Below, piece by piece: positions 27,458-37,096 of a DNA stretch of 64,000 nt; the stretch's first letter is position 1, and the number at the start of each line of letters is the position of its first letter. Both the position numbers and the translations under genes were made by a program. Below the pieces are notes generated by a model. It was not told the DNA's origin. It worked only from the letters and a program-made list of their open reading frames with translations, and made no database searches. This DNA comes from CAZDXJ01 sp050303615 (GTDB lineage Bacteria > Pseudomonadota > Gammaproteobacteria > Methylococcales > Methylomonadaceae): NCBI GenBank assembly GCA_050303615.1, contig JBNLCC010000061.1, positions 40,794-104,793 on the forward strand. The letters run 5' to 3'.

Positions 27458-27698
27458 AAAGCTGTATATCGGCGATTCGTCAGGCCGTCGGCTAAGCTCC
27501 CTCAGCATGGTCCCCCGTTGCAAGAAAAAAATGCGGGCAGCCTAAAAATGACGCGAATAATTTTATTTTTTTGCTATTTTAAAAACTGATACAGCAAAAA
27601 ATAGAATATGCATATAAGCACTTTACTAATTTTTGTCACCTGTGGTCGGTCCGGCAGTTACATGGCCTTTTGTGGTTAACAATGGAGGAGTAATAACA

Positions 27699-28730
27699 AT
27701 GTGGTCAGTTCGATGCAAGAAGAACGGTTTAGCTAGGCCGGCCCTTTGGCTCGGCTTGTTTTTGATACTGTTACCGGTGCCGGATGTGCAAGCATTAGTG
27801 TTGAAAATTGCGACGATTTCGCCGGACGGTGCGATGTGGATGGAAAAAATGCGGGAAGGCGCCGCAGAAATTGAAAAACGCACGCAGGGCAGGGTGAAGT
27901 TCAAGTTTTATCCGGGCGGCGTCATGGGCAACGACCAGAGCGTATTGCGCAAGATGCGTTTCGGACAGTTGCAAGGGGGGGCCTTTACTGCAGGCAGTCT
28001 GGCGGAGGTTTATCCGGATATTCAGATTTATGCGCTGCCCTTTTTGTTTAAGTCGCAGCAAGAGGTGGATTTTGTGCGGGAACGCATGGATACGTTACTG
28101 ATGCAGGGTCTGGAAAAACATGGTTTGATCGGTTTCGGTTTTGCCGGAGGAGGTTTTGCCTACACGATGTCGAATTCCACGCATAATTCGATACAGGATT
28201 TCAGGCAAGATAAAGTCTGGGTTCCGGCCGGTGATGTGATCAGTCGGACAGCGATGAAAGCAGCCGGTGTCGCCCCTATACCGCTGCCGATTTCCGATGT
28301 GTTGACCGGGTTGCAGACCGGCATGATCGATACTGTTGCAATTTCGCCGGTCGGAGCGATCGCCTTTCAGTGGTATACCAAACTCCCTTATTTTAGCGAA
28401 GAACCGATCAATTATATTTATGCATTGTTGGCCATTGACAAAAAAGCGTTTAACAAAATAAAACCGGCTGATCAGCAAATTGTTCGGGATGTCATGACCC
28501 GAGTGTATAAGGAAATTGATCGGCAAAATCGTCTGGATAATGATAAGGCGCGTCAAGCCCTGCTTGATCAAGGAGTTCAATTTACCCGTTTTTCTCCAGC
28601 GTTGTTGGCGGAGTGGCAGGGTTATGCGCGGCAGGCTATTGATCAGCTGGGTTCGCAGGGAGCTTTTACGCCGGAGATGTTGCGCACCCTGCAGAATAAC
28701 TTGAAGACTTTCAGAAACGAAGCCAACTAA
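27699..28730 (+). CDS. dctP: TRAP transporter substrate-binding protein (DctP family)
   Basis: The 343-residue product has a signal peptide (cleaved near DVQA) and the DctP fold: LKIATISPDGAMWMEKM at the mature start, RVKFKFYPGGVMGND, and the signature region around FRQDKVWVPAGDVISRTAMKAAG (about 170-190) where DctP proteins usually have a conserved substrate-carboxylate arginine (here R186 region). ATG 27699 has GGAGGAG upstream. Ligand unknown; TatT-linked TRAP systems are proposed to carry hydrophobic organic acids. Confidence 0.87.
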   Translation: MWSVRCKKNGLARPALWLGLFLILLPVPDVQALVLKIATISPDGAMWMEKMREGAAEIEKRTQGRVKFKFYPGGVMGNDQSVLRKMRFGQLQGGAFTAGSLAEVYPDIQIYALPFLFKSQQEVDFVRERMDTLLMQGLEKHGLIGFGFAGGGFAYTMSNSTHNSIQDFRQDKVWVPAGDVISRTAMKAAGVAPIPLPISDVLTGLQTGMIDTVAISPVGAIAFQWYTKLPYFSEEPINYIYALLAIDKKAFNKIKPADQQIVRDVMTRVYKEIDRQNRLDNDKARQALLDQGVQFTRFSPALLAEWQGYARQAIDQLGSQGAFTPEMLRTLQNNLKTFRNEAN

Positions 28731-28743
28731 TTCCGGTTAATCT

Positions 28744-29256
28744 GTGAAATCCGCCGCACAAAATACATTCCTTGGCCGGTTGCTGCGCATTATACATGTG
28801 ATCGAGGACAGTTTCCTGGTTGTGTTGTTAAGCACCATGATCGGTTTTGCAGTGGCCCAGATTGTGCTGCGCAATGTATTTGACAGCGGCATCACTTGGG
28901 CCGATCCCTTGCTGCGTTTGCTGGTGCTTTGGGTGGGCTTGGCCGGTGCCATGGTTGCAACCCGTCAGGATCATCATATTACGATAAACGTCGTTACCCG
29001 CACATTGCCGCCTCGTTTGCAGCTGGCTGCCAGAATTATAACCGATCTGTTTACCTGTATCGTATCCGGCATTATTGCCTATCATGCCGGGCGCTTTGTG
29101 CTGATGGACCGCGAAGCCGGGATCATCGCCTTTGCCCAGGTGCCCGCCTGGTGGTGCGAATTGATTATTCCCCTCGCTTTCAGCGTGATAGCTTTGCGTT
29201 ACATAATCTTTGCCGTACTGCATGCGAAACAGTTATTGAGCACCCAGGAAGAATGA
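28744..29256 (+). CDS. dctQ: TRAP transporter small membrane subunit (DctQ family)
   Basis: The 170-residue product has four membrane spans and the DctQ signature FLVVLLSTMIGFAVAQIVLRN, then ITWADPLLRLLVLWVGLAGA. It pairs with the large subunit in the inner membrane. It starts with GTG 28744, 13 bases after dctP, and overlaps dctM. Confidence 0.87.
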   Translation: MKSAAQNTFLGRLLRIIHVIEDSFLVVLLSTMIGFAVAQIVLRNVFDSGITWADPLLRLLVLWVGLAGAMVATRQDHHITINVVTRTLPPRLQLAARIITDLFTCIVSGIIAYHAGRFVLMDREAGIIAFAQVPAWWCELIIPLAFSVIALRYIIFAVLHAKQLLSTQEE

Positions 29257-30527
29257 TGGCGCAAAGTATCTTGCTGTTGATTCTGGCTTTAGTGGGCGCG
29301 CCGTTGTTTGCGGTGATAGCGGCCGGCGCATTGTTGGGATTTCACGCTGCGGACGTGGATCTTGCCGTTGTAGCAATCGAAATATACCGTATCGCGGATA
29401 CGCCGGTACTGTTGGCTATTCCTTTATTTACCTTTACCGGTTATGTGCTGAGCGAAAGCCGGGCTTCGCAGCGGCTGGTACGCCTGACTAATGCGCTGTT
29501 AAATTGGATGCCGGCGGGCCTGGCCATCGTTTCGCTGGCTGCGTGTGCCGTTTTTACCGCCTTGACCGGTGCTTCAGGGGTTACGATCATTGCTCTCGGC
29601 GCGCTTTTGTATCCGGCGTTAACTAACGCCGGTTATGCCGAACGTTTCAGCCTTGGATTGATTACCTCGTCGGGCAGTCTGGGCTTATTGTTTCCGCCGT
29701 CAATTGCATTGATTCTGTATGGCATTATCGTGCAGCAAATGAACGTCGGTCCGCCTGTCGCAATCGAGGATTTATTTCGTGCCGGATTGCTACCCGGACT
29801 GATGATGTTGCTGCTGTTATCCGTTTGGAGCATTTGGGCCAATCGCAATACCCCCTTGGCTGGCAGCGAGTTTTCCTGGAGCGAATCCGGTGCCGCCCTT
29901 CGCGAAAGCATTTGGGAAATACTGTTGCCCGTCATCATTTTAGGCGGGATATACAGCGGTTATTTTGCCGTATCCGAGGCGGCAGCGGTTTCCGTGCTCT
30001 ATGTGTTGATTGTTGAAATGTTGATTCACCGCGAGATTAAACCCGTGCAACTGCCTGGTATTATGCGCGAATCGATGACGTTGGTGGGCGGTGTGTTGAT
30101 TATTCTCGGTGTTTCGCTGGCTTCAACCAACTACCTGATCGATGCCGAAGTGCCTGCCAAATTGTTCAGTTTCATGAAATCGCATGTCGACAGCAAACTG
30201 ACTTTCTTGATCCTGCTGAATGTCTTTTTATTGATGTTAGGCATGCTGCTGGATATTTTTTCAGCATTGGTGATCATGATTCCGTTGATTTTGCCGATCG
30301 CCGACGGTTATGGTATTCATCCGGTACACCTGGGCATTATTTTTCTGGCAAATATGCAGATTGGTTACTTTACGCCGCCCGTGGGCATGAATTTATTTAT
30401 CGCGAGTTATCGCTTCAACAAGCCGATTATCGATTTATATCTTGCGACCTTACCCTTCATGGCGATTTTGTTGATCGCCGTGCTTATCATTACCTATTGG
30501 CCTTATTTATCAATGGCATTATTGTAA
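29253..30527 (+). CDS. dctM: TRAP transporter large membrane subunit (DctM family)
   Basis: The 424-residue product has about 12 membrane spans and the DctM landmarks GASGVTIIALGALLYPAL (about 107-124), SSGSLGLLFPPSIALILYGI and, near the end, QIGYFTPPVGMNLF. It is the Na+-coupled transport subunit. ATG 29253 or 29256, overlapping the dctQ stop, is chosen; the open frame extends further upstream but that part is the shadow of dctQ. With dctP and dctQ it forms a full TRAP transporter. Confidence 0.9.
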   Translation: MMAQSILLLILALVGAPLFAVIAAGALLGFHAADVDLAVVAIEIYRIADTPVLLAIPLFTFTGYVLSESRASQRLVRLTNALLNWMPAGLAIVSLAACAVFTALTGASGVTIIALGALLYPALTNAGYAERFSLGLITSSGSLGLLFPPSIALILYGIIVQQMNVGPPVAIEDLFRAGLLPGLMMLLLLSVWSIWANRNTPLAGSEFSWSESGAALRESIWEILLPVIILGGIYSGYFAVSEAAAVSVLYVLIVEMLIHREIKPVQLPGIMRESMTLVGGVLIILGVSLASTNYLIDAEVPAKLFSFMKSHVDSKLTFLILLNVFLLMLGMLLDIFSALVIMIPLILPIADGYGIHPVHLGIIFLANMQIGYFTPPVGMNLFIASYRFNKPIIDLYLATLPFMAILLIAVLIITYWPYLSMALL

Positions 30528-30584
30528 AGATCGTTTGTCGGGTATTGCACAATTTTTTCAGTTTACCGTCGTTAATTGATTCGA

Positions 30585-33362
30585 ATGAATGATTTTATTG
30601 CCGGCCAACGCTGGGTCAGTGCCACCGAGCCCGAATTGGGATTAGGCATAATTGTCGAGTGTGATTATAACCGGGTGACGGTTCTGTTTCTTGCTTGCGG
30701 AGAGAAGCGGCAATATGCAAAGGATAATGCGCCGCTGACGCGCGTGGCTTTTGGGCCGGGCGATACCGTTGAGACGAATGACAATGAATCGTTCACAGTG
30801 CTTGAAGCGGTTGAAAAAGAAGGCCTGATAAGTTATCTGTGCGCCGACGTCCGTGGCGAACAAAAACAGCTCGAAGAAATCGATTTAAATCACCATATTC
30901 AGTTCAATAGGCCGCAAGACCGCTTTTTTACGGGGAACACCGATCCCGGAGCTTGGTTTAATCTGCGTTATGAAACCTGGCGCCATATACGGCGGTTGCA
31001 ACAATCGCCGGTGCGTGGCTTAAGCGGCGGCAGAACGGCATTGCTTGCGCATCAGTTATATATTGCCCACGAGGCGGCCGGCCGTTATGCACCACGGATT
31101 ATGCTGGCTGATGAAGTCGGCTTGGGCAAGACCATCGAGGCAGGCCTGATTGTGCATCATCGGCTGATCAACGGTCTCAGCAGACGGATTCTCATTATTG
31201 TTCCAGAAGCGTTGCTGTACCAATGGCTGGTTGAAATGCTCAGGCGCTTTAATTTGCGCTTCAGCATTTTCGACGAGGAAAGGTGGGCAGAAACACACGG
31301 CGGTAATCCCTTCTTGGCGGAACAACTGGTCCTCTGCAGCCAGAGTTTGTTTTCCGGCCATGCGTTACGCGCGCAGCAGGTATCGGAGGCCGAATGGGAT
31401 ATGGTCGTCGTCGATGAAGCGCATCATTTGCAGTGGGATGAAATGTCGCCGAGTCCCGAATATCAGCTGATTGAAAAACTGGCCGGGCTGACGCCGGCGT
31501 TATTGCTGCTGACCGCGACACCGGAACAACTTGGGAAGAAGAGCCATTTCGCGAGATTGCGCTTATTGGATCCGGACCGCTTTTACGGTTTCGACAGGTT
31601 TCTCGACGAGGAAAAAGAGTTTGAGCCGGTCGCCAGGGCCGCCCGGTTGTTATTGGAGGGCCGGGCGCTGGATAATGGCTTGAAGCGAACCTTAAAGGTA
31701 TTGCTGCAGAGGGATAAAGTGGAAGCTTTGTTGGAACGGGTCGCCGACCCCGATACGGCAAGTGCCGCAACAGAGGAATTACTCAACGTGTTGCTGGATT
31801 TTCACGGCACCGGCAGGGTATTGTTCAGGAATTCCCGACAAACCATCAGGGGCTTTCCAAAGCGGCAACGGTTTGCGTATGAGCTGGATGCTGTCGATGA
31901 AACACAAGCGCCGGATTTGCTTAGTGATCCGCGTTTTTTATGGCTGGTAAACAAAGTCGCCGAACTGGGCGGAGAGCAGGCATTGTTGATTTGTCATGAG
32001 GCGCAGTTGGCTGTGGAGCTGGAACGGAATTTAAAAAGCCGCTACGGCCTGCGGTGCACCGTGTTTCACGAAGGTATGAGTATTATAGAACGCGACCGCG
32101 CCGCTGCCTATTTTGCCGACCCGGAAAGCAATGTCAGACTCTTGATTTGTTCCGAAATCGGCAGCGAAGGCAGAAACTTTCAGTTTACCCATCATCTGAT
32201 TCTCTTCGATTTGCCGGTCAATCCCGATTTGCTGCAGCAACGAATCGGCCGATTGGATCGCATCGGACAGCGGCATAGCATCCAAATTCATATCCCTTAC
32301 ACGAAGCACAGCGCCCAGCATGTCTTATGCCGTTGGTACGATGAGGGTTTGGACGTGTTTCTGCAAAACAAGTCAGCGGCGCAACGGGTTTACGAAATGC
32401 AAAAAGACGAGTTATCCGAACTGCTGCAAACTTATGATCCCAAAAAGCTCTCGGCATTGATACCCAAAACCCGCACGCTGACGGAACAAATCGAGGCGGA
32501 ATTGCATCACGGACGGGATTTGTTGCTGGAATTGAATTCCTGCCGCAAGGAAACAGCGCAAGAACTGATAGAGCAAATCACTGATTCGCAGCGTGAGAAT
32601 ACCCTTTGGCCCTACATGGACGCCTTGTTCGACTGCTATGGGGTGGAAGTGGAATACCATTCGCCCGATTGTCAAATTATTACACCGGGTAATCATATGC
32701 GCGTAACACGGTTTCCGTATTTACCCGAAGACGGCTTTACGATAACCGTAAACAGGGATATCGCATTGGCGCGCGAAGATTTGCAGTTTCTAACCTGGGA
32801 ACATCCCCTTGTGATAGCCGCTATGGACTTGGTGCTGTCCGGTGAGACCGGTAATGCCGCAATCAGCATCATAAAGCACGGGAATTTGGCGGCGGGACAA
32901 TATCTGCTGGAAAGCTTATTTGTGGTCGAGTGTAGTGCGCCTTCCGAACTGCAGATCGGACGTTTTTTACCACCGATACCGATTCGCGTTTTGCTGGATC
33001 AGCGGCACACTGATTTATCGGAGCAAATAGCCCATGACGATTTTGTGACCGGGACTCGGCCGGTAGATGCGACACAACTCAGCGGTTTTCTTGCCGATCA
33101 GCGCAGTAATATCAATAAGCTGTTGGCTGCTGCCGAAAACAAGGCTCAGCAGACGATGTTGGCATTAATCAACCACGGCTGTAAGAACATGTTGCAAATA
33201 CAAAGCAAGGAAATTAGACGTCTGGTCAGATTGAAAAAGCTAAACCCATCGATCAAACAAGCGGAAATCGACCAGCAGAAAGATCTAACCGAAGCCGCCT
33301 ATCAGCACATGCAGGCGGCAAAATTAAAACTTGACGCGGTGCGGATCCTGATTACCAGTTGA
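30585..33362 (+). CDS. rapA: RNA polymerase-associated ATPase RapA (HepA)
   Basis: The 925-residue product is a Swi2/Snf2 ATPase that recycles RNA polymerase after transcription. Motifs: N-terminal Tudor-like domains (FIAGQRWVS, about 3-110); Walker A region DEVGLGKTIEAG (about 174-185); DEAH box VVVDEAHHL (about 273-281); LLLTATPEQ; helicase C part HEGMSIIERDRAAAYF, SEIGSEGRNFQF and QRIGRLDRIGQ. The C-terminal 350 residues match the RapA-specific region. ATG 30585 gives the usual start MNDFIAGQRW. A TTG three codons upstream is unlikely. Monocistronic, followed by a hairpin terminator. Confidence 0.93.
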   Translation: MNDFIAGQRWVSATEPELGLGIIVECDYNRVTVLFLACGEKRQYAKDNAPLTRVAFGPGDTVETNDNESFTVLEAVEKEGLISYLCADVRGEQKQLEEIDLNHHIQFNRPQDRFFTGNTDPGAWFNLRYETWRHIRRLQQSPVRGLSGGRTALLAHQLYIAHEAAGRYAPRIMLADEVGLGKTIEAGLIVHHRLINGLSRRILIIVPEALLYQWLVEMLRRFNLRFSIFDEERWAETHGGNPFLAEQLVLCSQSLFSGHALRAQQVSEAEWDMVVVDEAHHLQWDEMSPSPEYQLIEKLAGLTPALLLLTATPEQLGKKSHFARLRLLDPDRFYGFDRFLDEEKEFEPVARAARLLLEGRALDNGLKRTLKVLLQRDKVEALLERVADPDTASAATEELLNVLLDFHGTGRVLFRNSRQTIRGFPKRQRFAYELDAVDETQAPDLLSDPRFLWLVNKVAELGGEQALLICHEAQLAVELERNLKSRYGLRCTVFHEGMSIIERDRAAAYFADPESNVRLLICSEIGSEGRNFQFTHHLILFDLPVNPDLLQQRIGRLDRIGQRHSIQIHIPYTKHSAQHVLCRWYDEGLDVFLQNKSAAQRVYEMQKDELSELLQTYDPKKLSALIPKTRTLTEQIEAELHHGRDLLLELNSCRKETAQELIEQITDSQRENTLWPYMDALFDCYGVEVEYHSPDCQIITPGNHMRVTRFPYLPEDGFTITVNRDIALAREDLQFLTWEHPLVIAAMDLVLSGETGNAAISIIKHGNLAAGQYLLESLFVVECSAPSELQIGRFLPPIPIRVLLDQRHTDLSEQIAHDDFVTGTRPVDATQLSGFLADQRSNINKLLAAAENKAQQTMLALINHGCKNMLQIQSKEIRRLVRLKKLNPSIKQAEIDQQKDLTEAAYQHMQAAKLKLDAVRILITS

Positions 33363-33678
33363 GATATTTCTGCTTGCCAGGAGCGATATTTTGATCAGAA
33401 TTCCACCGGGTTCCTGGTTTTCCCATTATGCCAGTCTCTATGCGGGAAAAGTCTTTAACTGAAGGGGAATGAGTTTTGCGACTGCATTTTAAGAGAGCCT
33501 ACCCTGAGGCAATAGACAAAAGAATTGCTAAAGCCGCCATTGGGAACGATGTTGGCGGCTGTTTAAGTGGCCGGTTTATGTAATGCGATGGCAACAGTCG
33601 GCGCAGTATTCATTGGCGACCGTATTTGCTGGAATTCACTTGCCTCATATTGAACTATTTTCAGCAGGGAACGATAGG
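33363..33678. other. Spacer after rapA with a terminator hairpin
   Basis: About 316 bases separate convergent genes. Apart from the hairpin at 33532-33560 I see no feature. Confidence 0.4.
33532..33563 (+). terminator. Likely terminator hairpin after rapA
   Basis: AGCCGCCA (33532-33539) pairs perfectly with TGGCGGCT (33553-33560) over a 13-base loop, followed by GTTT. It lies 170 bases after the rapA stop. The T-run is weak, so the call is moderate. Confidence 0.5.
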
Positions 33679-33990
33679 CTATTCAAGTTCCTGCTCAAGT
33701 TGATTTTCGGGACTGTCGGCGTCGTCTCCCGGCTCACAGCCGCAAACGGCTGCGATCAGATCCTGGAGACTATAGCCGCTATTCGTGCCCAGCGGTCCTG
33801 AACAAGTCAACCCACCTTGGTATTGTCCGGAGTAATAGCATTTAATGGCACTGTTGTTGTTAGAGCAGACACCTTTCACTCCTTTTTGGAAACCTCTGTG
33901 AAAACTACTCTTATCAACAATGTCACAGGCGAATAGCGAGCCACTGACGAGCCATGACACTAAGCCCAAAGCAATCATAAAACTTTTCAT
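33679..33990 (-). CDS. Small secreted Cys-rich protein, unknown
   Basis: The 103-residue product begins MKSFMIALGLVSWLVSGSLFA, a clear Sec signal peptide, with AAGGAG seven bases upstream of the ATG. The mature part is about 82 residues with seven cysteines (CDIVDK, GVCSNN, IKCYYSG, LTCSG, AAVCGCEPGDD) and an acidic tail (ENQLEQELE). I do not recognise a family. It is probably periplasmic and disulfide-bonded. It lies downstream of ftfL on the same strand after about 100 bases but probably has its own promoter. Confidence 0.65.
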   Translation of the reverse strand: MKSFMIALGLVSWLVSGSLFACDIVDKSSFHRGFQKGVKGVCSNNNSAIKCYYSGQYQGGLTCSGPLGTNSGYSLQDLIAAVCGCEPGDDADSPENQLEQELE

Positions 33991-34094
33991 ATTAACTCCT
34001 TGTTTGTAACAGATATGCAGCAATTCTATTTTTAACTGTTTAATATCATTGATCCGGCATATTAAAGTAAAGCGAAACTATATAAACGAAAAAA

Positions 34095-35768
34095 CTAAAA
34101 TAGCCCGGTAATCATTCCGTCGTCAGTAATATCGATTCGTTCCGCTGCCGGTATTTTCGGCAAGCCTGGCATGGTCATCATGTCGCCGGCAATCGCGACG
34201 ACAAAACCTGCGCCGTTGGCCAGCCTGACTTCCCTGATTTCCACCATGTGGCCCGATGGGGCTCCTTTTGCGGTGGGGTCCGTGGTGAATGACATTTGTG
34301 TTTTCGCCATGCAAATGGGGAATTTTCCGTAATACGTTTGCCAATCGGCAATTTGTTTTTTGACCTTGGCCGAGGCTGAAATGCCGGCCGCACCGTACAA
34401 TTTTGTTGCAATCGCTTCCATTTTTTCCCAGAGGCTCAGGTCTTCATCATAAACATAGCTGAAGGCCGGTTCACGGTTGTCAACGATATCGATTACTTCC
34501 CGGGCAAGCTGTTCCGCTCCGGCACCGCCTTCCGCCCAGTGTTTTGCCACGACACATTTTGCACCCAAAGCCGTGCATTTTTCCTGCAGCAAAGCAATTT
34601 CGGCAGCGCTGTCGAAAGTAAAATGGTTAATTGATACCACGCAAGGCAGACCGTAATGTTCGGTGATATTTTGCAGGTGACGCTCCAAATTCACGAACCC
34701 TCTTTCCAGCGCAGCCAGATTTTCAGTATTGAGCTCTTCTTTGGCAACACCACCGTGGAATTTCAAGGCCCTGACTGTGGCTACCAATACCACCGCCGAA
34801 GGTTTTAAACCCGCCATGCGGCACTTGATGTCGACAAATTTTTCAGCTCCCAAATCAGCGCCGAAACCGGCTTCGGTTACCGTATAATCAGCCAGCTTCA
34901 AGGCCGTCTTGGTTGCAGTAACGGTGTTGCAGCCGTGCGCGATATTGGCAAATGGGCCGCCATGAATGATCGCAACATTGTTTTCCAATGTCTGCACCAG
35001 ATTGGGCTTGATGGCATCTTTCAATAACGCGGCCATCGCGCCGTGCGCATTTAAGTCACGTGCATAAACGGGTGTCGTATTGTCTGCTTTATAACCGATG
35101 ACGATGCGACCCAAGCGTTCTTTGAGATCGGCGCGGCTCGTTGCCAGGCAAAGAATTGCCATGATTTCGGAGGCAACGACAATATCGTAGCCATCTTCCC
35201 GCAGGTAACCGTTGGCCGGTCCGCCCATACCTACCGTAATTTTACGCAAGGCTCTATCGTTCATGTCGACCACACGCTTCCATTGAATCCGGCGCGGATC
35301 GATACCGAGGCTGTTGCCGTGATTGATATGATTGTCAATCAAGGCGGACAACAAATTATGTGCCACGCCGATGGCATGGAAATCTCCGGTAAAATGCAGA
35401 TTGATATCTTCCATCGGCACAACTTGCGCATATCCACCGCCCGCGGCTCCCCCTTTTACTCCAAAACAAGGACCTAGCGAAGGCTCGCGCAGACAGATCA
35501 TGGTTTTTTTGCCCAGCCGGTTCATTGCATCTCCCAGACCGACTGTTGTCGTGGTCTTACCTTCACCGGCCGGCGTGGGGCTAATTGCCGTGACTAAAAT
35601 CAGTTTGCCGTCTTCGTGGCCGCTCAAACTGTTGATATATTCCAGCGATAATTTCGCTTTGTAATGGCCGTACGGATCCAGATGCTCGGCATCGATACCG
35701 TATTGTTCTTTAACCAAATTGATGATTGGTTTTATTTGCGCTTGTTGAGCAATTTCAATGTCAGACAT
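34095..35768 (-). CDS. ftfL: Formate-tetrahydrofolate ligase
   Basis: The 557-residue enzyme makes 10-formyl-H4folate from formate, ATP and H4folate, feeding C1 units to the serine cycle. The P-loop is TPAGEGKTTTTVGL (about 64-77). Other family blocks are REPSLGPCFGVKGGAAGGGY (about 95-114), FHAIGVAHNLLSALIDNH and AIIHGGPFANIAHGCNT (about 269-285). It is the last gene of mtdA-gckA-glyA-ftfL, 46 bases after glyA. Length is normal for bacteria. Confidence 0.95.
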   Translation of the reverse strand: MSDIEIAQQAQIKPIINLVKEQYGIDAEHLDPYGHYKAKLSLEYINSLSGHEDGKLILVTAISPTPAGEGKTTTTVGLGDAMNRLGKKTMICLREPSLGPCFGVKGGAAGGGYAQVVPMEDINLHFTGDFHAIGVAHNLLSALIDNHINHGNSLGIDPRRIQWKRVVDMNDRALRKITVGMGGPANGYLREDGYDIVVASEIMAILCLATSRADLKERLGRIVIGYKADNTTPVYARDLNAHGAMAALLKDAIKPNLVQTLENNVAIIHGGPFANIAHGCNTVTATKTALKLADYTVTEAGFGADLGAEKFVDIKCRMAGLKPSAVVLVATVRALKFHGGVAKEELNTENLAALERGFVNLERHLQNITEHYGLPCVVSINHFTFDSAAEIALLQEKCTALGAKCVVAKHWAEGGAGAEQLAREVIDIVDNREPAFSYVYDEDLSLWEKMEAIATKLYGAAGISASAKVKKQIADWQTYYGKFPICMAKTQMSFTTDPTAKGAPSGHMVEIREVRLANGAGFVVAIAGDMMTMPGLPKIPAAERIDITDDGMITGLF

Positions 35769-35814
35769 AAAGCCCCCTTTGTATCGGCAGTGGTTCTAAT
35801 AGGATTTTAAACGA

Positions 35815-37071
35815 TTATTCGCCGTATACCGGAAAACGTGCGCAAAGGATGCTGACTTTTTCCCGCACAGCGGCGAGTACGCTTTCGTCTTCCATGTTAT
35901 CCATTACATCACACATCAATTCAGCGACCAGGGTTACTTCCGCCTCTTTGAAGCCGCGGGTGGTAGGCGCCGGTGTGCCTACCCGGATACCGCTGGTAAC
36001 GAAAGGCGACTCCGGGTCGTTGGGCACGGCATTTTTATTGACGGTGATATGTGCCTTGCCTAATGCCGCATCGGCCGCCTTACCGGTAATGCCCTTGGGA
36101 ATCAGCGAGACCAGCAGCAAATGATTGTCGGTGCCGCCGGAAACGATATCAAATCCCCGGTTGATGAACACTTCGGCCATGGCCTGGGCATTTTTCACCA
36201 CCTGTTGCTGATATAATCTGAATTCCGGTTGTAACGCCTCTTTGAGAGCCACCGCTTTGGCGGCAATGACATGCATCAACGGACCGCCTTGGATACCCGG
36301 GAAGATCATTGAATTGAGTTTTTTCTCCAGATCGGGGTTGCTTTTGCAGAGAATGATGCCTCCGCGAGGGCCGCGTAAACTTTTATGAGTGGTACTGGTG
36401 ACGACATCGGCGTACGGTACCGGATTCGGATATAAGTCGGTTGCCACCAAACCGGCGACATGCGCCATATCGACAAACAAATAAGCACCGACTTCATCGG
36501 CAATCGCTCTGAAACGCGCCCAGTCCATAACACGGGAATAGGCGGAGAAGCCGGCCACAATCATTTTCGGTTTGTGTTCACGAGCCAGGGCCTCGACTTG
36601 CGCGTAGTCAACTTCGCCGGTTTCCGGGTTTAGTCCGTATTGAACGGCATTATAGATCTGTCCCGAGAAATTCGGTTTTGCGCCGTGCGTCAAATGTCCG
36701 CCGTCCGCTAGGCTTAAACCGAGAATCGTATCATGCGGCTCAAGCAAAGCCATGTAAACAGCCATGTTGGCTTGCGAACCGGAGTGCGGCTGGACGTTGG
36801 CATAACCGGCATCGAACAGCTTTTTAGCCCGGTCTATGGCGAGTTGTTCCGCCTTGTCAACAAATTCACAGCCACCGTAGTAACGTTTCCCAGGGTAGCC
36901 TTCCGCGTATTTGTTGGTTAATTGAGACCCTTGGGCCTCCAGAACGCGAGGGCTTGCGTAATTTTCCGAAGCAATCAGTTCGATATGTTCTTCCTGCCGC
37001 TGACGCTCTTCTTCCATCGCCTGGAACAATTCATCATCAAAATCCGCGATTGTCTGCGATTTGTTAAACAT
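35815..37071 (-). CDS. glyA: Serine hydroxymethyltransferase
   Basis: The 418-residue PLP enzyme condenses glycine with methylene-H4folate to give serine, the entry step of the serine cycle. Seen: ELIASENYASPRVLEAQGS (about 33-51), GYPGKRYYGGCEFVD (about 58-72), HVAGLVA, and the PLP-lysine motif VVTSTTHKSLRGPRGG (about 224-239). I use ATG 37071 with GGGAG upstream (MFNKSQTIADFDDELF); a longer frame exists but its first 44 codons overlap gckA and are not family-like. A housekeeping glyA may exist elsewhere, this copy being dedicated to C1 assimilation. Confidence 0.95.
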   Translation of the reverse strand: MFNKSQTIADFDDELFQAMEEERQRQEEHIELIASENYASPRVLEAQGSQLTNKYAEGYPGKRYYGGCEFVDKAEQLAIDRAKKLFDAGYANVQPHSGSQANMAVYMALLEPHDTILGLSLADGGHLTHGAKPNFSGQIYNAVQYGLNPETGEVDYAQVEALAREHKPKMIVAGFSAYSRVMDWARFRAIADEVGAYLFVDMAHVAGLVATDLYPNPVPYADVVTSTTHKSLRGPRGGIILCKSNPDLEKKLNSMIFPGIQGGPLMHVIAAKAVALKEALQPEFRLYQQQVVKNAQAMAEVFINRGFDIVSGGTDNHLLLVSLIPKGITGKAADAALGKAHITVNKNAVPNDPESPFVTSGIRVGTPAPTTRGFKEAEVTLVAELMCDVMDNMEDESVLAAVREKVSILCARFPVYGE

Positions 37072-37096
37072 GTTTTTCTCCCGAATGTAGAATTTT

